A stretch of 64,000 nt of DNA from Fulvivirga sp. M361 (GCF_007097395.1 NZ_VKDC01000012.1:97789-161788); one strand, 5' to 3'. Positions 1 to 9,605 are shown, numbered from the stretch's first letter. A program made the numbers and translations. Notes: a model not told the origin generated them from the letters alone.

Positions 1-49
1 TGACACTTTTTTTCTGAAGAGCATAAAATATGTCAATGCATTAATCAAT

Positions 50-134
50 AAAAAAGCCCTTAGAATAAAATCCAAGAGCCTTTGATGTTCGAAGGATTCC
101 GATTACATCCCACTTTTGTGACTTCCACAGGATT
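50..134. repeat. Displaced tRNA-Arg 3' end (att-like repeat, distal copy)
   Basis: This stretch is a diverged copy of 1689-1772. It carries the same degenerate terminator stem followed by the last part of the tRNA-Arg gene and its 3' flank. The best-matching part is 94-134 against 1733-1772, where about 35 of 41 positions agree with one single-base indel. Only the 3' end of the tRNA is present, so it is not a tRNA gene. Its position, with an integrase remnant between the two copies, is what a tyrosine-recombinase element leaves after entering a tRNA 3' end. The divergence suggests an old insertion. Confidence 0.75.
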
Positions 135-237
135 GTGAAAATAGCCGTTAAACTGCCCCCAAAGCATTTTTTTGCAGTTCTTGTGACAAACAAATGAATA
201 AAATATTTTATTCTATTTGACATAGCCCGGAAACCAT

Positions 238-260
238 TTAGTAACTTTACTCGTTACTAA
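238..260 (+). promoter_or_regulatory. Palindromic operator over the higBA promoter
   Basis: A perfect 8-bp inverted repeat, TTAGTAAC / GTTACTAA, with a 7-nt spacer lies 17 nt before the higB start. It overlaps a Bacteroidota-type promoter: TTTG at 216-219 and TAACTTTA at 242-249, 22 nt apart. HigA-type antitoxins usually repress their own operon, so this is the natural HigA site. That assignment is inferred from position and symmetry. Confidence 0.65.
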
Positions 261-276
261 CGGATAGCATTACTAC

Positions 277-558
277 ATGATAAAATCATTTGGCGACAAA
301 GAAACTCAGAAGGTTTGGGAGGGATTTCGTTCAAAAAAACTTCCAAATGAGATTCAAAATATCGCTAGAAGGAAATTGAGAATGATCAATAACGCCCAAG
401 ATATTAATGATCTTCGAATACCACCGGCTAACCGATTAGAAAAACTAAAAGGTAATCTAGAGGCATTTCACAGTGTAAGGATCAATAAGCAATGGAGAGT
501 CATTTTTATTTGGAGTGATGATAATGCATTTGACGTGGAAATTACAGATTACCATTAA
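277..558 (+). CDS. higB: HigB-family toxin (RelE superfamily mRNA interferase)
   Basis: A 93-residue protein of the RelE/HigB fold, the ribosome-dependent mRNA endonuclease part of a type II toxin-antitoxin module. Visible hallmarks are the small size, the basic N-terminal helix region (residues 12-35), the LKGNLEAFHSVRINKQWRVIF core (residues about 57-77) with the conserved Arg and Trp of HigB proteins, and the EITDYH C-terminus. It is followed after 11 nt by the antitoxin, and this toxin-first order is typical of higBA. A palindromic operator precedes it. The pair lies inside the remains of an integrated element. Toxicity cannot be judged from sequence, but no residue loss is evident. Confidence 0.88.
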   Translation: MIKSFGDKETQKVWEGFRSKKLPNEIQNIARRKLRMINNAQDINDLRIPPANRLEKLKGNLEAFHSVRINKQWRVIFIWSDDNAFDVEITDYH

Positions 559-569
559 ACGAAAATGAT

Positions 570-866
570 ATGGAAAAATTAGCTAACATACATCCAGGAG
601 AAGTTCTTAAAGAAGAGTTTTTAGTTCCATTGAATATATCAGCTTACAGATTAGCGAAAGCTACTTTTATTCCACAAACCAGGATCAGCGAAATCATAAA
701 AGGGAAACGAAGAATTACAGCTGACACAGCCCTGAGGCTGTCAAAGTTCTTTAGTACTACGGCTAAATTCTGGCTTGGTCTTCAGGACGACTATGATCTT
801 GAAGAAGAAAAATCAGATAAAATAGAGCTCTTAAACGAGATTAAAAGTATCACTAATGCCGCATGA
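570..866 (+). CDS. higA: HigA-family antitoxin (XRE helix-turn-helix)
   Basis: A 98-residue antitoxin that would neutralise HigB and repress the operon. The N-terminal IHPGEVLKEEFL motif (residues 7-18) is the signature of the HigA/VapI family. A helix-turn-helix follows at about residues 24-60 (AYRLAKAT ... ISEIIKGKRRITADTALRLSKFF), then FWLGLQDDYDL. The acidic tail (EEEKSDKIE) is typical of the toxin-binding end. The gene is co-transcribed with higB. Its 3' end meets the decayed tail of the integrase on the opposite strand. Confidence 0.9.
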   Translation: MEKLANIHPGEVLKEEFLVPLNISAYRLAKATFIPQTRISEIIKGKRRITADTALRLSKFFSTTAKFWLGLQDDYDLEEEKSDKIELLNEIKSITNAA

Positions 867-869
867 TTC

Positions 870-1601
870 TCAGTTTCATGAATTCTTTTAGACAGATTGT
901 ATGAAAAGAAAGAATACCTGGACTGGCGTTCTGCTTTCGAATAATCTGACCAATTAAAAAGTTTGAAAGGATTATTTCTATCTTCCAAGAGATCAAATTT
1001 AATCTTTAATCGCTCTTTTAACATAAGTGTTTAATGTCTTCAGATATTTAACCACACGGGTAAGCTCCAACCTTTTAGTAATACCACCCTTAGTGAAGGA
1101 ATATCCGCGCAAAAAAATCTCAAAATTATTAAGAAATGAATAATTGACGTCATCAAAGGCTATAAAGCTTTTAAATTCAGCCAAGCGATTAATAAATCCC
1201 TGATGGTTCCTGATCGTCCCAGGAGACAGATCAGTTCTTTTTGCTAAATCCAATTTAATGAATTGAGAAAAGGATTGGTATTCTTGATTCAGTTTTCGAT
1301 CCGCGATTAAATCTGTGACGGAATATTTTCTTCGCCTGGCGATATACCATTGTTCATTATCTTCTATACGCCTGAGCTCATTCTTAATTCGGATATTAAA
1401 ACTCTCCTTAGCCGGATGATTTTTGACTTTATTGCGTTTGGCATCCCATTGTTCGGGCCTCAAATGAGTACCTGTCCCCACCAATTTTCTTTTGCTACCA
1501 TAATATACTCTGATATGTATAGCACTTTCCCCTCTCTTATTAGCAGAATTATTGTAGTTGTATACCGGTGTGATCTTAGCCAATTTCAATTTGTACGGCA
1601 C
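870..1601 (-). pseudogene. Decayed tyrosine recombinase (phage-type integrase), catalytic domain lost
   Basis: The intact frame (999-1601) encodes 200 residues. It holds an N-terminal arm-binding domain (LAKITPVYNYNN, then IHIRVYYGSKRKLVGTGTHLRPEQWD) and most of the SAM-like core-binding domain, ending LKTLNTYVKRAIKD. In full-length Bacteroidota integrases this is followed by an asparagine-proline-phenylalanine stretch and the catalytic domain. Here the frame stops, and a recognisable continuation (DLLEDRNNPFKLF) appears in another frame at about 960-1010 before decaying near higA. The catalytic Arg, HxxR and Tyr residues are absent, so the protein cannot recombine DNA. The gene lies next to the tRNA 3' end, the usual place for the integrase of a tRNA-targeting element. 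Confidence 0.8.
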
Positions 1602-1688
1602 TAAATAAATGAACCTGTAAGTTAAAGGTTAGTATTTTTGTGACAAAATTGTGACAAAAACCTGGAATACGATGGGAAGGCATAGAAA

Positions 1689-1772
1689 CAAAAAGCCCTC
1701 AAAATTTAATTTGAAGGCTTTTTTCTTCTACAGGATACCGATTCATCCCACTTTCGTGACCTCCGCAGGATT
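1689..1772. repeat. tRNA-proximal att-like repeat (intact copy)
   Basis: This is the partner of 50-134. It covers the 3' part of the tRNA-Arg gene and its downstream terminator. With the distal copy it brackets about 1.6 kb holding higBA and the integrase relic. Confidence 0.75.
1690..1726 (-). terminator. Terminator downstream of tRNA-Arg
   Basis: An inverted repeat, AAAAAGCC ... GGCTTTTTT, with an AT-rich inner stem lies 31 nt beyond the tRNA 3' end. Read on the minus strand it gives a GC-capped hairpin followed by a T run. A degenerate copy is part of the distal repeat at 50-80. Confidence 0.6.
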
Positions 1773-1830
1773 CAAACCTGCAACCTCTTGAGCCGTAATC
1801 AAGTGCTCTATTCAGTTGAGCTAGGAGGCC
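1757..1830 (-). tRNA. tRNA-Arg (anticodon ACG)
   Basis: The minus strand folds into a complete cloverleaf. The acceptor stem is GGCCTCC / GGAGGTC with one G-U pair and discriminator A. The D stem is GCTC/GAGC, the anticodon stem CTTGA/TCAAG with loop TTACGGC (anticodon ACG), and the T stem GCAGG/CCTGC with loop TTTGAAT. The 3' CCA is not encoded. The gene is 74 nt long. It served as the attachment site of the neighbouring relic element and was restored intact on this side. Confidence 0.95.
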
Positions 1831-1897
1831 ATTTATTTTGCGATTGCAAAGGTATATAATTATCTAGCTGAAAAAAAGGTACTTTTTCAAAAAACCT

Positions 1898-1905
1898 TAT
1901 CTTTG
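1898..1905 (+). promoter_or_regulatory. Bacteroidota -7 element upstream of the porin-like gene
   Basis: TATCTTTG matches the TAnnTTTG -7 consensus of the Bacteroidota primary sigma factor. It lies about 40 nt before the ATG at 1945. No clear -33 TTG is visible at the usual distance. Confidence 0.45.
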
Positions 1906-1944
1906 CCGCCACAATAATTCACAGGAATTTAGGTTTAGGTAGGT

Positions 1945-2697
1945 ATGATCAAAAAGCTTTTTCTTTTATTTATAATCACCAGCATATCTTTTGGTTCAAT
2001 GGCAAGTGACGGGGACAAGCCTCATTCAAAAAAGTTGTCGCCCATGAAAATCCGAAAAAGAAATGCAAGACCTGACATTCCCGGAACATTTCTTATTGAA
2101 CTGGGCTGGAATGTACTTCAAGACAACCCGGATGCTATGAAGATTTCCACCATAGGGTCACGTTCACTGAATTTGTATTACTTCTACAATATTGAACTGC
2201 CTATAGGTGGTGGGCGTTTCGAGCTTATGCCCGGTTTTGGTGTAGGGCTTGACCGTTATAAATTTGATGATGATATCACTCTTACTGAAAGTAATGGTAG
2301 TAACGGTGTCGTTTCTATAGACACGCTGGACCTCGACGACGTAAGTAAGTCAATGTTAGTGGCTAACTATTTCGATATTCCCGTGGAGTTACGCTTTTAT
2401 GCTAACCCAAATGATAAACGCAGAAGTTTCAAAGTGGGTGTAGGTTTTAAAGCTGGCATACGATTCAGCTCACATACCAAGATCAAATATGAGGATGACG
2501 GTGATGCCATCAAGAACAAGAACAAACGCAGCTTTGGTTTAAATCGCTTCAGGTACGGTGTCACCGGACGAATTGGCATTGGTGGTTTTAACGTGTTCTA
2601 CTATCAAAGTCTTTCAGATCTTTTCGAAAGTGGAGAAGGTCCCTTAGAATCGACAGCTACCAATATTACCGTAGGACTATCCTTTACTGGTTTTTGA
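1945..2697 (+). CDS. Outer-membrane beta-barrel protein (porin-like)
   Basis: A 250-residue secreted protein with a clear signal peptide (residues 1-20, MIKKLFLLFIITSISFGSMA). After a basic segment it alternates aromatic and polar strands (LNLYYFYNIELPI, FELMPGFGVGLDRYKF, DIPVELRFYAN, FKVGVGFKAGIRF, FRYGVTGRIGIGGFNVFYYQSLSDLF) and ends on a hydrophobic Phe (VGLSFTGF). These are hallmarks of an 8-10 stranded outer-membrane barrel of the PorT-like / OmpW-like group common in Bacteroidota. It stands alone between tRNA-Arg and a convergent operon. The substrate is unknown. It is not PorT, for which a better candidate lies at 32080-32823. Confidence 0.75.
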   Translation: MIKKLFLLFIITSISFGSMASDGDKPHSKKLSPMKIRKRNARPDIPGTFLIELGWNVLQDNPDAMKISTIGSRSLNLYYFYNIELPIGGGRFELMPGFGVGLDRYKFDDDITLTESNGSNGVVSIDTLDLDDVSKSMLVANYFDIPVELRFYANPNDKRRSFKVGVGFKAGIRFSSHTKIKYEDDGDAIKNKNKRSFGLNRFRYGVTGRIGIGGFNVFYYQSLSDLFESGEGPLESTATNITVGLSFTGF

Positions 2698-2714
2698 AAA
2701 ACTCTCATACTCTT

Positions 2715-3335
2715 TCAAATAAACAGGTAAATCGCACCAAAACAGGTGCCAAAGCCCAGAACAGAGCCAAGCATCACTTCTTTGGGGCTATGCGCGTTGA
2801 GCAACAGCCGTGATGAATTGATCAGTCCTGAAAGCAACATCATAAAGAACACGGGCCATAAGAGCCTGCTATCAGGAAATTTAATCTGAATAGAAAGTAG
2901 TAATCCTGTAACTCCCCAAATACCGGCAGCGTGAGCGCTTACTTTAAAAAAAGTGGTCACTATAGCAACGAGTAAAATAGTGGCGGTAATAGCGCTGAAC
3001 AGAACAATCAGTGTCTCACTCAATACCAGCTTATAAGAAAAAAGGTAAACTGTCAATGCGTAATAAGCCGCTACAAAAAAAAGTGGCATTATCCTTTCAC
3101 GTCTGTCTTCCAGTTTCATACTGGTAATAGAAGCTGTAAGTCTAAGCATACCTATGCTCAAGGCAGGTACCAGAAAAGTGATAATAAAAACCATGGTGAG
3201 AATTGATAAAATACTCTCAGCATCTATGGGCCTGAGCGATGAAGGAGCGTACAAATACAATATGATCATTACTAACGTAGACATTAGTAATGGGTGAAAC
3301 GCGTATGAAATTATTTCAGCTCCCTTTTTTAACAC
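2715..3335 (-). CDS. PAP2-like integral membrane phosphatase family protein
   Basis: A 206-residue, largely hydrophobic protein with about six membrane segments. The C-terminus carries the third motif of the PAP2 phosphatase superfamily, SRLLLNAHSPKE (residues about 175-186), with the pattern SR-x5-H-x3-E in place of the usual Asp. KVSAHAAG (residues about 131-138) corresponds to the PSGH motif with only the His kept. The first motif is unclear, so activity is uncertain; relatives are often annotated simply as PA-phosphatase-related membrane proteins. The GTG start overlaps the rpoN stop by one base (TAGTG), so the two are translationally coupled. Confidence 0.6.
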   Translation of the reverse strand: MLKKGAEIISYAFHPLLMSTLVMIILYLYAPSSLRPIDAESILSILTMVFIITFLVPALSIGMLRLTASITSMKLEDRRERIMPLFFVAAYYALTVYLFSYKLVLSETLIVLFSAITATILLVAIVTTFFKVSAHAAGIWGVTGLLLSIQIKFPDSRLLWPVFFMMLLSGLINSSRLLLNAHSPKEVMLGSVLGFGTCFGAIYLFI

Positions 3336-4774
3336 TACAGCTCTTTTCTTAATCGGGCGACGGGTATGCCCAACTGCTCACGATACTTTGCCACTGTACG
3401 CCTGGCTATATTATACCCCTGAGCTTTCAAAAGTTTCTCCAGCTTATCATCAGACAGAGGTTTGGCTTTATCTTCATCGTCAATGAGTTTTTTCAGCTCA
3501 TTTTTCACTTCTCTACTACTTACATCCTCACCGGAATCAGTGGCAATACCTTCTGAAAAGAAATACTTCAAAGGAAAAATGCCAAAATCTGTTTGCACTG
3601 ATTTGCTGTTAGCCACCCTGGAAACTGTGGAGATATCCATATTAATAAGGTTAGCAATATCCTTTAAGATCATTGGGCGTAATTTACTCTCATCTCCCTC
3701 AAGGAAATAGTTATACTGAAAATCAACGATGGCCTGCATAGTATTGAGTAAGGTATTCTGCCGTTGCTTGATAGCATCAATAAACCATTTTGCAGCATCG
3801 AGCTTTTGCTTCACAAAACTTGCCGTCTCACGCAATTTTTTATCCCTTTTATTACTCTTATCATAGGCCTGAAGCATTTCAGAATAAGATCTACTTACCC
3901 TTAGTTCAGGAGCATTACGGCTATTCAGCGCTATTTCAAGTACTCCATCATTATTAGTAAGCATAAAATCAGGTATGAGGTACTGCGTCCGTAGCAACCC
4001 TGCAGAACTTCCTCCTGGCTTTGGGTTTAATTTCCGGATAAGTTCTATGGCATCTTTGACAAAGTCCTCGTCTTCGATATCAAGCTTTTTCATGATCTTG
4101 GAGTAATGCTTTTTAGTAAACTCCTCAAAACAGTTTTCCAAGATCTGTTTTGCTACGTAAACGTCTACATTCTGTTCATCATCTCTTCTTTCTAACTGTA
4201 GTAAAAGACATTCCTGTAAATTCCTGGCTCCAATACCGGGAGGATCAAAATTCTGTATTTTTCTGAGTATCTCTTCTACTTCATCTATATCGGTCTCGAT
4301 GTTTTGTGAGAATGCCATATCATTGATGATGGACTCAATTTCTCTGCGTATGTATCCGTCACTTTCAATACTACCTATAAGCTGATTGCCAATAGCCTGT
4401 TGCCTGTCATCCAGCTTAAGAAAACCCAACTGGTCTTTCAGCTGCTCATTCAGGGTATTATACATGGCAATAGGCATCTCTTTATCCTCCGAGTTATCTC
4501 CATCCCCCTGCATTTTATATCCGCTGAGGTCGTCATCTCCCAGGTAATCTTCTACATCCAACTCATCATTATTATCCCCAGCCTCTTCATCTCCATATTC
4601 ATCAGCAGAATCCTCAGGTTCATCGGCACCTTCTTCTAAGGCGGGATTATCTTCCATCTCTTCTTCTACACGTGTTTCCAGTTCTGCTGTAGGAATTTGC
4701 AACAGTTTAATAAACTGTATCTGTTGAGGAGATAATTTCTGTTGTAAACTTTGGGTTAAACCAAGTTTTTGCAT
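3335..4774 (-). CDS. rpoN: RNA polymerase sigma-54 factor
   Basis: A 479-residue sigma-54, directing RNA polymerase to -24/-12 promoters that need an AAA+ activator. Region I is the Gln/Leu-rich N-terminus (LTQSLQQKLSPQQIQFIKLLQIP, residues 5-27). Region II is a very acidic linker (residues about 40-95). The core-binding part follows, and the DNA-binding C-terminus ends in the RpoN box ARRTVAKYR (residues 457-465). Length and domain order are normal for the family. It is divergent from asnS, with about 145 bp between for both promoters. The PAP2-like gene is coupled downstream. Confidence 0.97.
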   Translation of the reverse strand: MQKLGLTQSLQQKLSPQQIQFIKLLQIPTAELETRVEEEMEDNPALEEGADEPEDSADEYGDEEAGDNNDELDVEDYLGDDDLSGYKMQGDGDNSEDKEMPIAMYNTLNEQLKDQLGFLKLDDRQQAIGNQLIGSIESDGYIRREIESIINDMAFSQNIETDIDEVEEILRKIQNFDPPGIGARNLQECLLLQLERRDDEQNVDVYVAKQILENCFEEFTKKHYSKIMKKLDIEDEDFVKDAIELIRKLNPKPGGSSAGLLRTQYLIPDFMLTNNDGVLEIALNSRNAPELRVSRSYSEMLQAYDKSNKRDKKLRETASFVKQKLDAAKWFIDAIKQRQNTLLNTMQAIVDFQYNYFLEGDESKLRPMILKDIANLINMDISTVSRVANSKSVQTDFGIFPLKYFFSEGIATDSGEDVSSREVKNELKKLIDDEDKAKPLSDDKLEKLLKAQGYNIARRTVAKYREQLGIPVARLRKEL

Positions 4775-4919
4775 CCGGTAAAGACTATTAAAAGATGTGC
4801 AAGTTAAAGATGTCTTAAAGTTATTATATTTCCAGCATTCTTTGACAAAAAGCTCAAATAATCGTTTTTTTGCCGCTTATTTCGCAAAATCAAACTGTAA
4901 ATCTAAGCATTTTAAAAAG

Positions 4920-6362
4920 GTGAGGCCGGGTAAAAGAACCAAGATAAATGAACTACTGAGCACTGCTCCTGTAGGAGAAAAGGTAATCGTAAAAGGATGG
5001 GTACGCACCTTTCGGAATAACCAATTCATAGCATTGAATGATGGATCTGCGCTAGAAAATATCCAGGTAGTGGTAAACTATGAGGACCTGGACCCGTCCA
5101 TACTTAAAAGGATCACTACCGGGTCGTGTGTGTCCATTACAGGTGAAGTAGTGGAATCACAAGGTAAAGGTCAGAAAATAGAAATTACTGCCAAAAAGGT
5201 CGATATTTTAGGAGATGCTGATGCGGAAAAATATCCTCTGCAACCTAAAAAACATACGCTTGAATTTTTGCGGAAAATTGCGCATCTAAGAGTAAGGACA
5301 AATACGTTTGGCGCGATTTACCGTGTGCGTCACGCGATGATATTTGCAGTACACAAATTTTTTACAGAAAAGGGATTCTATAATATCCATACTCCAATCG
5401 TTACAGGATCGGATGCAGAAGGTGCCGGGGAAATGTTTCGTGTTACCACACTTGACCCTGCCAATCCGGTAAAAACAGATAGCGGTGAAGTTGATTACAG
5501 CAAAGATTTCTTTGGAAAAGAAACCAACCTGACTGTATCTGGTCAGCTTGAGGTAGAAACAGCGTGTCTGGCATTATCCGATGTCTATACATTCGGCCCT
5601 ACCTTCAGGGCTGAAAACTCTAATACATCAAGGCACCTGGCAGAGTTCTGGATGATAGAACCTGAAATGGCTTTTTATGATATTCATGATACGATGGACC
5701 TCGCCGAAGAATTTCTAAAATATTTGGCGAATTATGCGTTGGCCCACTGTAAGTCAGATCTCGAATTTTTGGATAAAAGAGCAACGGAGGAAGAAAAATC
5801 AAAACCACAGGTTGAAAGAAACGAATTAAGCTTGTTAGAGCGACTACAGTTTGTAGTAACTAATAGTTTTGAAAAAATAAGTTATACGGAGGCCATTGAC
5901 ATATTAAGAAACTCCAAGCCTAATAAGAAAAAGAAATTTCAATACCTTATCAATGAATGGGGCGCAGACCTTCAATCCGAACATGAACGCTTTTTAGTTG
6001 AAAAACATTTCAAAAGACCGGTTATACTCTATAACTACCCTAAAAACATCAAGGCCTTTTACATGCGTCAAAATGATGACGATAAAACCGTGGCCGCCAT
6101 GGATGTACTATTTCCCGGTATAGGAGAAATCATTGGGGGCTCACAACGAGAAGAGCGTTATGATGTATTAAAGCAACGTATTGAAGAACTTGATATTCCC
6201 GAAAAAGATCTTTGGTGGTATCTGGAACTAAGAAAATTTGGTAGCGCACCTCATAGCGGATTTGGCCTGGGGTTTGAAAGACTCATCCAATTTATAACAG
6301 GAATGGAAAACATCAGAGACGTGATACCTTTTCCAAGAACACCTGAGAGCGCTGAATTTTAA
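4920..6362 (+). CDS. asnS: Asparaginyl-tRNA synthetase
   Basis: A class IIb synthetase that charges tRNA-Asn. The N-terminal OB-fold begins KRTKINELL and includes [22 protein letters not shown]. Motif 2 is [21 protein letters not shown] and motif 3 [29 protein letters not shown]. The open frame extends upstream to an ATG at 4797, but those 41 residues ([13 protein letters not shown]...) have no counterpart in the family. The GTG at 4920 gives a normal 480-residue enzyme beginning VRPGKRTKI, so I prefer it, although no strong ribosome binding site precedes it. Confidence 0.93.
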   Translation: MRPGKRTKINELLSTAPVGEKVIVKGWVRTFRNNQFIALNDGSALENIQVVVNYEDLDPSILKRITTGSCVSITGEVVESQGKGQKIEITAKKVDILGDADAEKYPLQPKKHTLEFLRKIAHLRVRTNTFGAIYRVRHAMIFAVHKFFTEKGFYNIHTPIVTGSDAEGAGEMFRVTTLDPANPVKTDSGEVDYSKDFFGKETNLTVSGQLEVETACLALSDVYTFGPTFRAENSNTSRHLAEFWMIEPEMAFYDIHDTMDLAEEFLKYLANYALAHCKSDLEFLDKRATEEEKSKPQVERNELSLLERLQFVVTNSFEKISYTEAIDILRNSKPNKKKKFQYLINEWGADLQSEHERFLVEKHFKRPVILYNYPKNIKAFYMRQNDDDKTVAAMDVLFPGIGEIIGGSQREERYDVLKQRIEELDIPEKDLWWYLELRKFGSAPHSGFGLGFERLIQFITGMENIRDVIPFPRTPESAEF

Positions 6363-6387
6363 TTCAGAAAAGATTGAGAAACTGATT

Positions 6388-6756
6388 TTAACGTTTCAAA
6401 AATTTATAGGTCTCCTTGAAAGAACCCTGATCGTCCCGGATGGCGACAAGGTAATAACCCGGTGACAGATCTTTGACCTTCACCATATATTCAGAAGCTC
6501 CAATGGGTCTTATATCTGCTTCTACTACACTACCTATAATAGTGTGGATGACAATTCTTGGTGATTTAATCGTTGAATTACTAATTCTGACTTTAAGGTA
6601 CTCTATAGCAGGGTTTGGGTAGAGTTTTATCTCATTTGTAGGAGTGAGTTCTTCATTGGTAAACCTCTCGAGCTCACCACTCTGACCTTGACCAAAAGAG
6701 GTATTTACAGAGACTAATACACAACCAATAAAAAACAAAAGTACTATTTTCTTCAT
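6388..6756 (-). CDS. Small secreted protein consisting almost only of a T9SS C-terminal sorting domain
   Basis: A 122-residue protein with a signal peptide (residues 1-23, ending NTSFGQ) and, after about 15 linker residues, a type A T9SS sorting domain. The domain shows IKLYPNPAIEYLKVRI (residues about 44-59), a strand with an IIGSVV turn, DLSPGYYLVAI, and the ending FKETYKFLKR. In this family the CTD guides cargo through the type IX system and is cleaved at the surface. Here there is no cargo domain, so it may itself be a surface or structural peptide. It is convergent with asnS. Confidence 0.75.
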   Translation of the reverse strand: MKKIVLLFFIGCVLVSVNTSFGQGQSGELERFTNEELTPTNEIKLYPNPAIEYLKVRISNSTIKSPRIVIHTIIGSVVEADIRPIGASEYMVKVKDLSPGYYLVAIRDDQGSFKETYKFLKR

Positions 6757-6900
6757 ATCAACAGGGGATTAATCAACAATCAAAATGAAGCAAAAATCAG
6801 TCCATTATTTTGATCAAATTATAATTTTTCCAACTGTTTTCCGTTTACAGCTTTAAAGTAATACGCATGAACTGGCAATTTGTTCACCTCTTCTGCCAGT

Positions 6901-8391
6901 TTATCTGTGATTTTTTTTGAATGCAGCAGAGATATTAGCGACTATATCGCTGGCAATCAGCCCTGTTTGTCCTCTTTCTTCGCAAGCTATGTCTCCGGCC
7001 ATACCATGTATGAACATGCCAATTATTCCCGCATCTTCCGGTGCATATCCTTGAGCCAGTAATGCCGTAATGATGCCGGTAAGTACATCACCACTACCAG
7101 CCGTAGCCATACCAGGGTTACCTGTTACATTAAAATAAACATCTCCTGCAGGTGTAGTCAACGTGGAATGTGCCCCCTTTACTAAAAGAATTACATTATA
7201 CTCTTGAGAAAATGCTTTTTGTTTTCCAAGGCGCTCAAAGTCATCTTTCCAATCTCCGGCCAGCCTCCTGAATTCTGTAGGATGTGGGGTCAGTATAGAG
7301 TGCTCCGGCACCATTTGCAGGAGTTCACGGTTTTCTGAGATAAGATTCAGTCCATCGGCATCAATTACCAAAGGTAACTGTGCCACTTCCAACGTTTTTT
7401 TAATGCTTTCAAGAGCATACCTACTCTTCCCGATTCCGGGGCCTATGCCAATAGCTTCATAATTATCAAATGAAGGGATATCGCTGAGCTCATTATCCTG
7501 ATTATCAGCAATAACCATTGCCTCAGGTACTGCTGTTTGAATTATAGTATACCCACATGCAGGTGTATAAACTGTCAGCAGGCCTACTCCCGATCGTAGT
7601 GCCGCACGAGCGGCTAGTACAGCTGCCCCTACCTTTCCATAACTCCCTGCCATGATCAATGCTTTACCATATGTCCCCTTATGATCATACTTTTTCCTTG
7701 ATTTGATCTTATCCTGTATGTAGGAACGGGACAGCGCAAAATGCGAAGTGGGTTGTTCTTCAATAAAGCTTTGATCCAAACCAATAGGTATTGTATACCA
7801 CTCTCCAACGTATGGAGCATTCTGAGGAAAAAAGAAAGCCAGTTTGGGCTGTTGAAAAGAAACCGTATGATCAGCTGTGAAAATAGTTCCTTGTGACGAT
7901 TGATCGGCAAACAGCCCTGAGGGAATGTCTACTGCCACTTTAATGGATGGAAGTAAATTTAAATGAGTAATAATCTCCTGATACAATCCAGCTACCGGCC
8001 TGCTCAGTCCCGAGCCAAAAAGAGCATCAATGATAACATCTTCAGGTCCGGGTTTGGGTAGGTCTTCGACATCTTTTACATGAGAAAATCCACTTGACTT
8101 ATTCAAATTGGTAGTAAAGTCTTTTGAACCAGCCTCAATGTTCCCCACCACATAAACTTGCACCTTGTACGTTCTTTCCAGCAGTAGACGCGCCACAACT
8201 AATCCATCTCCACCATTGTTGCCTGTACCACATATGACATGTACGACGTGAATGGGGCTAAAATGAGTAACAAACCAGTTCGTGAATGCCAGTGATGCAC
8301 GTTCCATTAAAGCAATGGACGGGATAGGTTCATTTCGAATGGTAAATTGATCAGCCTGCCGGATTTGTTCTGCTGACAGTATTTTGATCAT
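6901..8391 (-). CDS. nnrD: Bifunctional NAD(P)H-hydrate epimerase / ADP-dependent dehydratase
   Basis: A 496-residue metabolite-repair enzyme that epimerises and dehydrates damaged NADHX/NADPHX back to NAD(P)H. The N-terminal half (about 1-215) is the YjeF_N epimerase with [16 protein letters not shown]. The C-terminal half (about 225-495) is the ribokinase-like dehydratase with KGAHSTL and the active-site [14 protein letters not shown]. It is the last gene of the nuoABCD run, and its ATG overlaps the nuoD stop (ATGA). This places repair of NADH hydrates beside the NADH-oxidising complex. Confidence 0.93.
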   Translation of the reverse strand: MIKILSAEQIRQADQFTIRNEPIPSIALMERASLAFTNWFVTHFSPIHVVHVICGTGNNGGDGLVVARLLLERTYKVQVYVVGNIEAGSKDFTTNLNKSSGFSHVKDVEDLPKPGPEDVIIDALFGSGLSRPVAGLYQEIITHLNLLPSIKVAVDIPSGLFADQSSQGTIFTADHTVSFQQPKLAFFFPQNAPYVGEWYTIPIGLDQSFIEEQPTSHFALSRSYIQDKIKSRKKYDHKGTYGKALIMAGSYGKVGAAVLAARAALRSGVGLLTVYTPACGYTIIQTAVPEAMVIADNQDNELSDIPSFDNYEAIGIGPGIGKSRYALESIKKTLEVAQLPLVIDADGLNLISENRELLQMVPEHSILTPHPTEFRRLAGDWKDDFERLGKQKAFSQEYNVILLVKGAHSTLTTPAGDVYFNVTGNPGMATAGSGDVLTGIITALLAQGYAPEDAGIIGMFIHGMAGDIACEERGQTGLIASDIVANISAAFKKNHR

Positions 8392-9605
8392 CGGTCCACT
8401 TCTCCAAGTACAATATCTATTGATCCCAAAATGGCTACCAGATCTGCAATTAGATTTCCCTTGCCAAGTTCAGGTATCACAGATAAATTAACAAAGGAAC
8501 AAGCCCGGGCTTTACATCGAAATGGGATGTCACTCCGGCCATCCGATCGAAAAAAGAATCCAAGCTCTCCTTTCGGATTTTCAGCACGTACATAAAAATC
8601 ACCGGATTTAGGACGTACTTTCTTTGGCACTACTTCCTGGGGGTTGAACTCCCTGGTACGCTTGTGGTCCGTCTTCAAGCGATGGAGACATTGCTCTATG
8701 ATCTTAATAGATTCATGAACTTCTAAAACACGTACATAAGTTCTATCCCAGCAATCACCTACCGCTCCCATTTTACCTTCTCCAATGGGTATATCAAAAT
8801 CTAATTCAGGATATACAGAATACCCATCTACTTTTCTAAGATCCAAACGTAGTCCGGAAGCCCTGAGCATAGGGCCCGTAACTCCATAATTAATAGCCAC
8901 GTCACGTGAGAGTACCCCTACATTAGCCGTACGTTCTATAAATATCTTATTTTGGATCACGATCTCCTCCAACTCTTTGAGTTTAGGCTTAAAATAACGC
9001 ACAAATTCCATGCATCTCTCCTCAAACCCCACTGGCAGATCATAAAACAACCCACCTATCCAAATATAATTGTAAAGCATTCTGGCACCGGAAACCCATT
9101 CCAGCAGGCGTTGGATGTGCTCTCTATCACGCATCATCCAGAAAAATGGGGTAAAAGCCCCAATGTCCATAGCATAAGTGCCTATCGCAACAAAATGGGA
9201 TGACATACGGTTTAATTCAGCTACCAATACCCGTATGAATTCCACACGTTTGGGTATTTTATCTTGAATGCCCAACATTTTCTCTACCCCCATGGCATAA
9301 GCATGCTCCGAATTCATAGCTGCCAGATAGTCCATACGATCTACATAGGGGATGATCTGATTGTATGGCAGCGACTCAGCATGCTTTTCAAAGCAACGAT
9401 GTAAGTAACCCAGATGTGGAACGATGTCTTTGATCAACTCACCCTCTGCCAGTACTTCAAGACGTAATACCCCATGGGTAGAAGGGTGTTGAGGGCCAAG
9501 GTTAATGACTACTTCCGTCGACTTAAGTTCTTCCTCAACATATTTGTTTGGCTCCGACTTTACAAGATTGTCGTCTTTGTATTCGTATTGGATCTTACCT
9601 GCCAT
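8388..9605 (-). CDS. nuoD: NADH-quinone oxidoreductase subunit D
   Basis: The 49-kDa-type peripheral subunit of complex I that helps form the quinone pocket. The sequence shows [16 protein letters not shown] near the N-terminus, [11 protein letters not shown], the [18 protein letters not shown] segment and the C-terminal DIVLGEVDR. The frame is open up to 9677, but the ATG at 9605 (MAGKIQYEY), which forms a TAATG overlap with the nuoC stop, is the natural start and gives 405 residues. It is coupled to nuoC upstream and nnrD downstream. Confidence 0.96.
   Translation of the reverse strand: MAGKIQYEYKDDNLVKSEPNKYVEEELKSTEVVINLGPQHPSTHGVLRLEVLAEGELIKDIVPHLGYLHRCFEKHAESLPYNQIIPYVDRMDYLAAMNSEHAYAMGVEKMLGIQDKIPKRVEFIRVLVAELNRMSSHFVAIGTYAMDIGAFTPFFWMMRDREHIQRLLEWVSGARMLYNYIWIGGLFYDLPVGFEERCMEFVRYFKPKLKELEEIVIQNKIFIERTANVGVLSRDVAINYGVTGPMLRASGLRLDLRKVDGYSVYPELDFDIPIGEGKMGAVGDCWDRTYVRVLEVHESIKIIEQCLHRLKTDHKRTREFNPQEVVPKKVRPKSGDFYVRAENPKGELGFFFRSDGRSDIPFRCKARACSFVNLSVIPELGKGNLIADLVAILGSIDIVLGEVDR

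Noticed and set aside
94..134. Second tRNA-Arg gene
   Set aside because: Only the 3' portion is present; the acceptor 5' half, D arm and anticodon arm are missing.
1945..2697. PorT assignment for the first beta-barrel protein
   Set aside because: Its mature N-terminus does not match PorT, while the protein at 32080-32823 does and has the usual ubiE neighbour.
4797..4919. N-terminal 41-residue extension of asparaginyl-tRNA synthetase
   Set aside because: It covers the intergenic promoter region with rpoN and has no counterpart in the family; the GTG at 4920 gives a normal enzyme.
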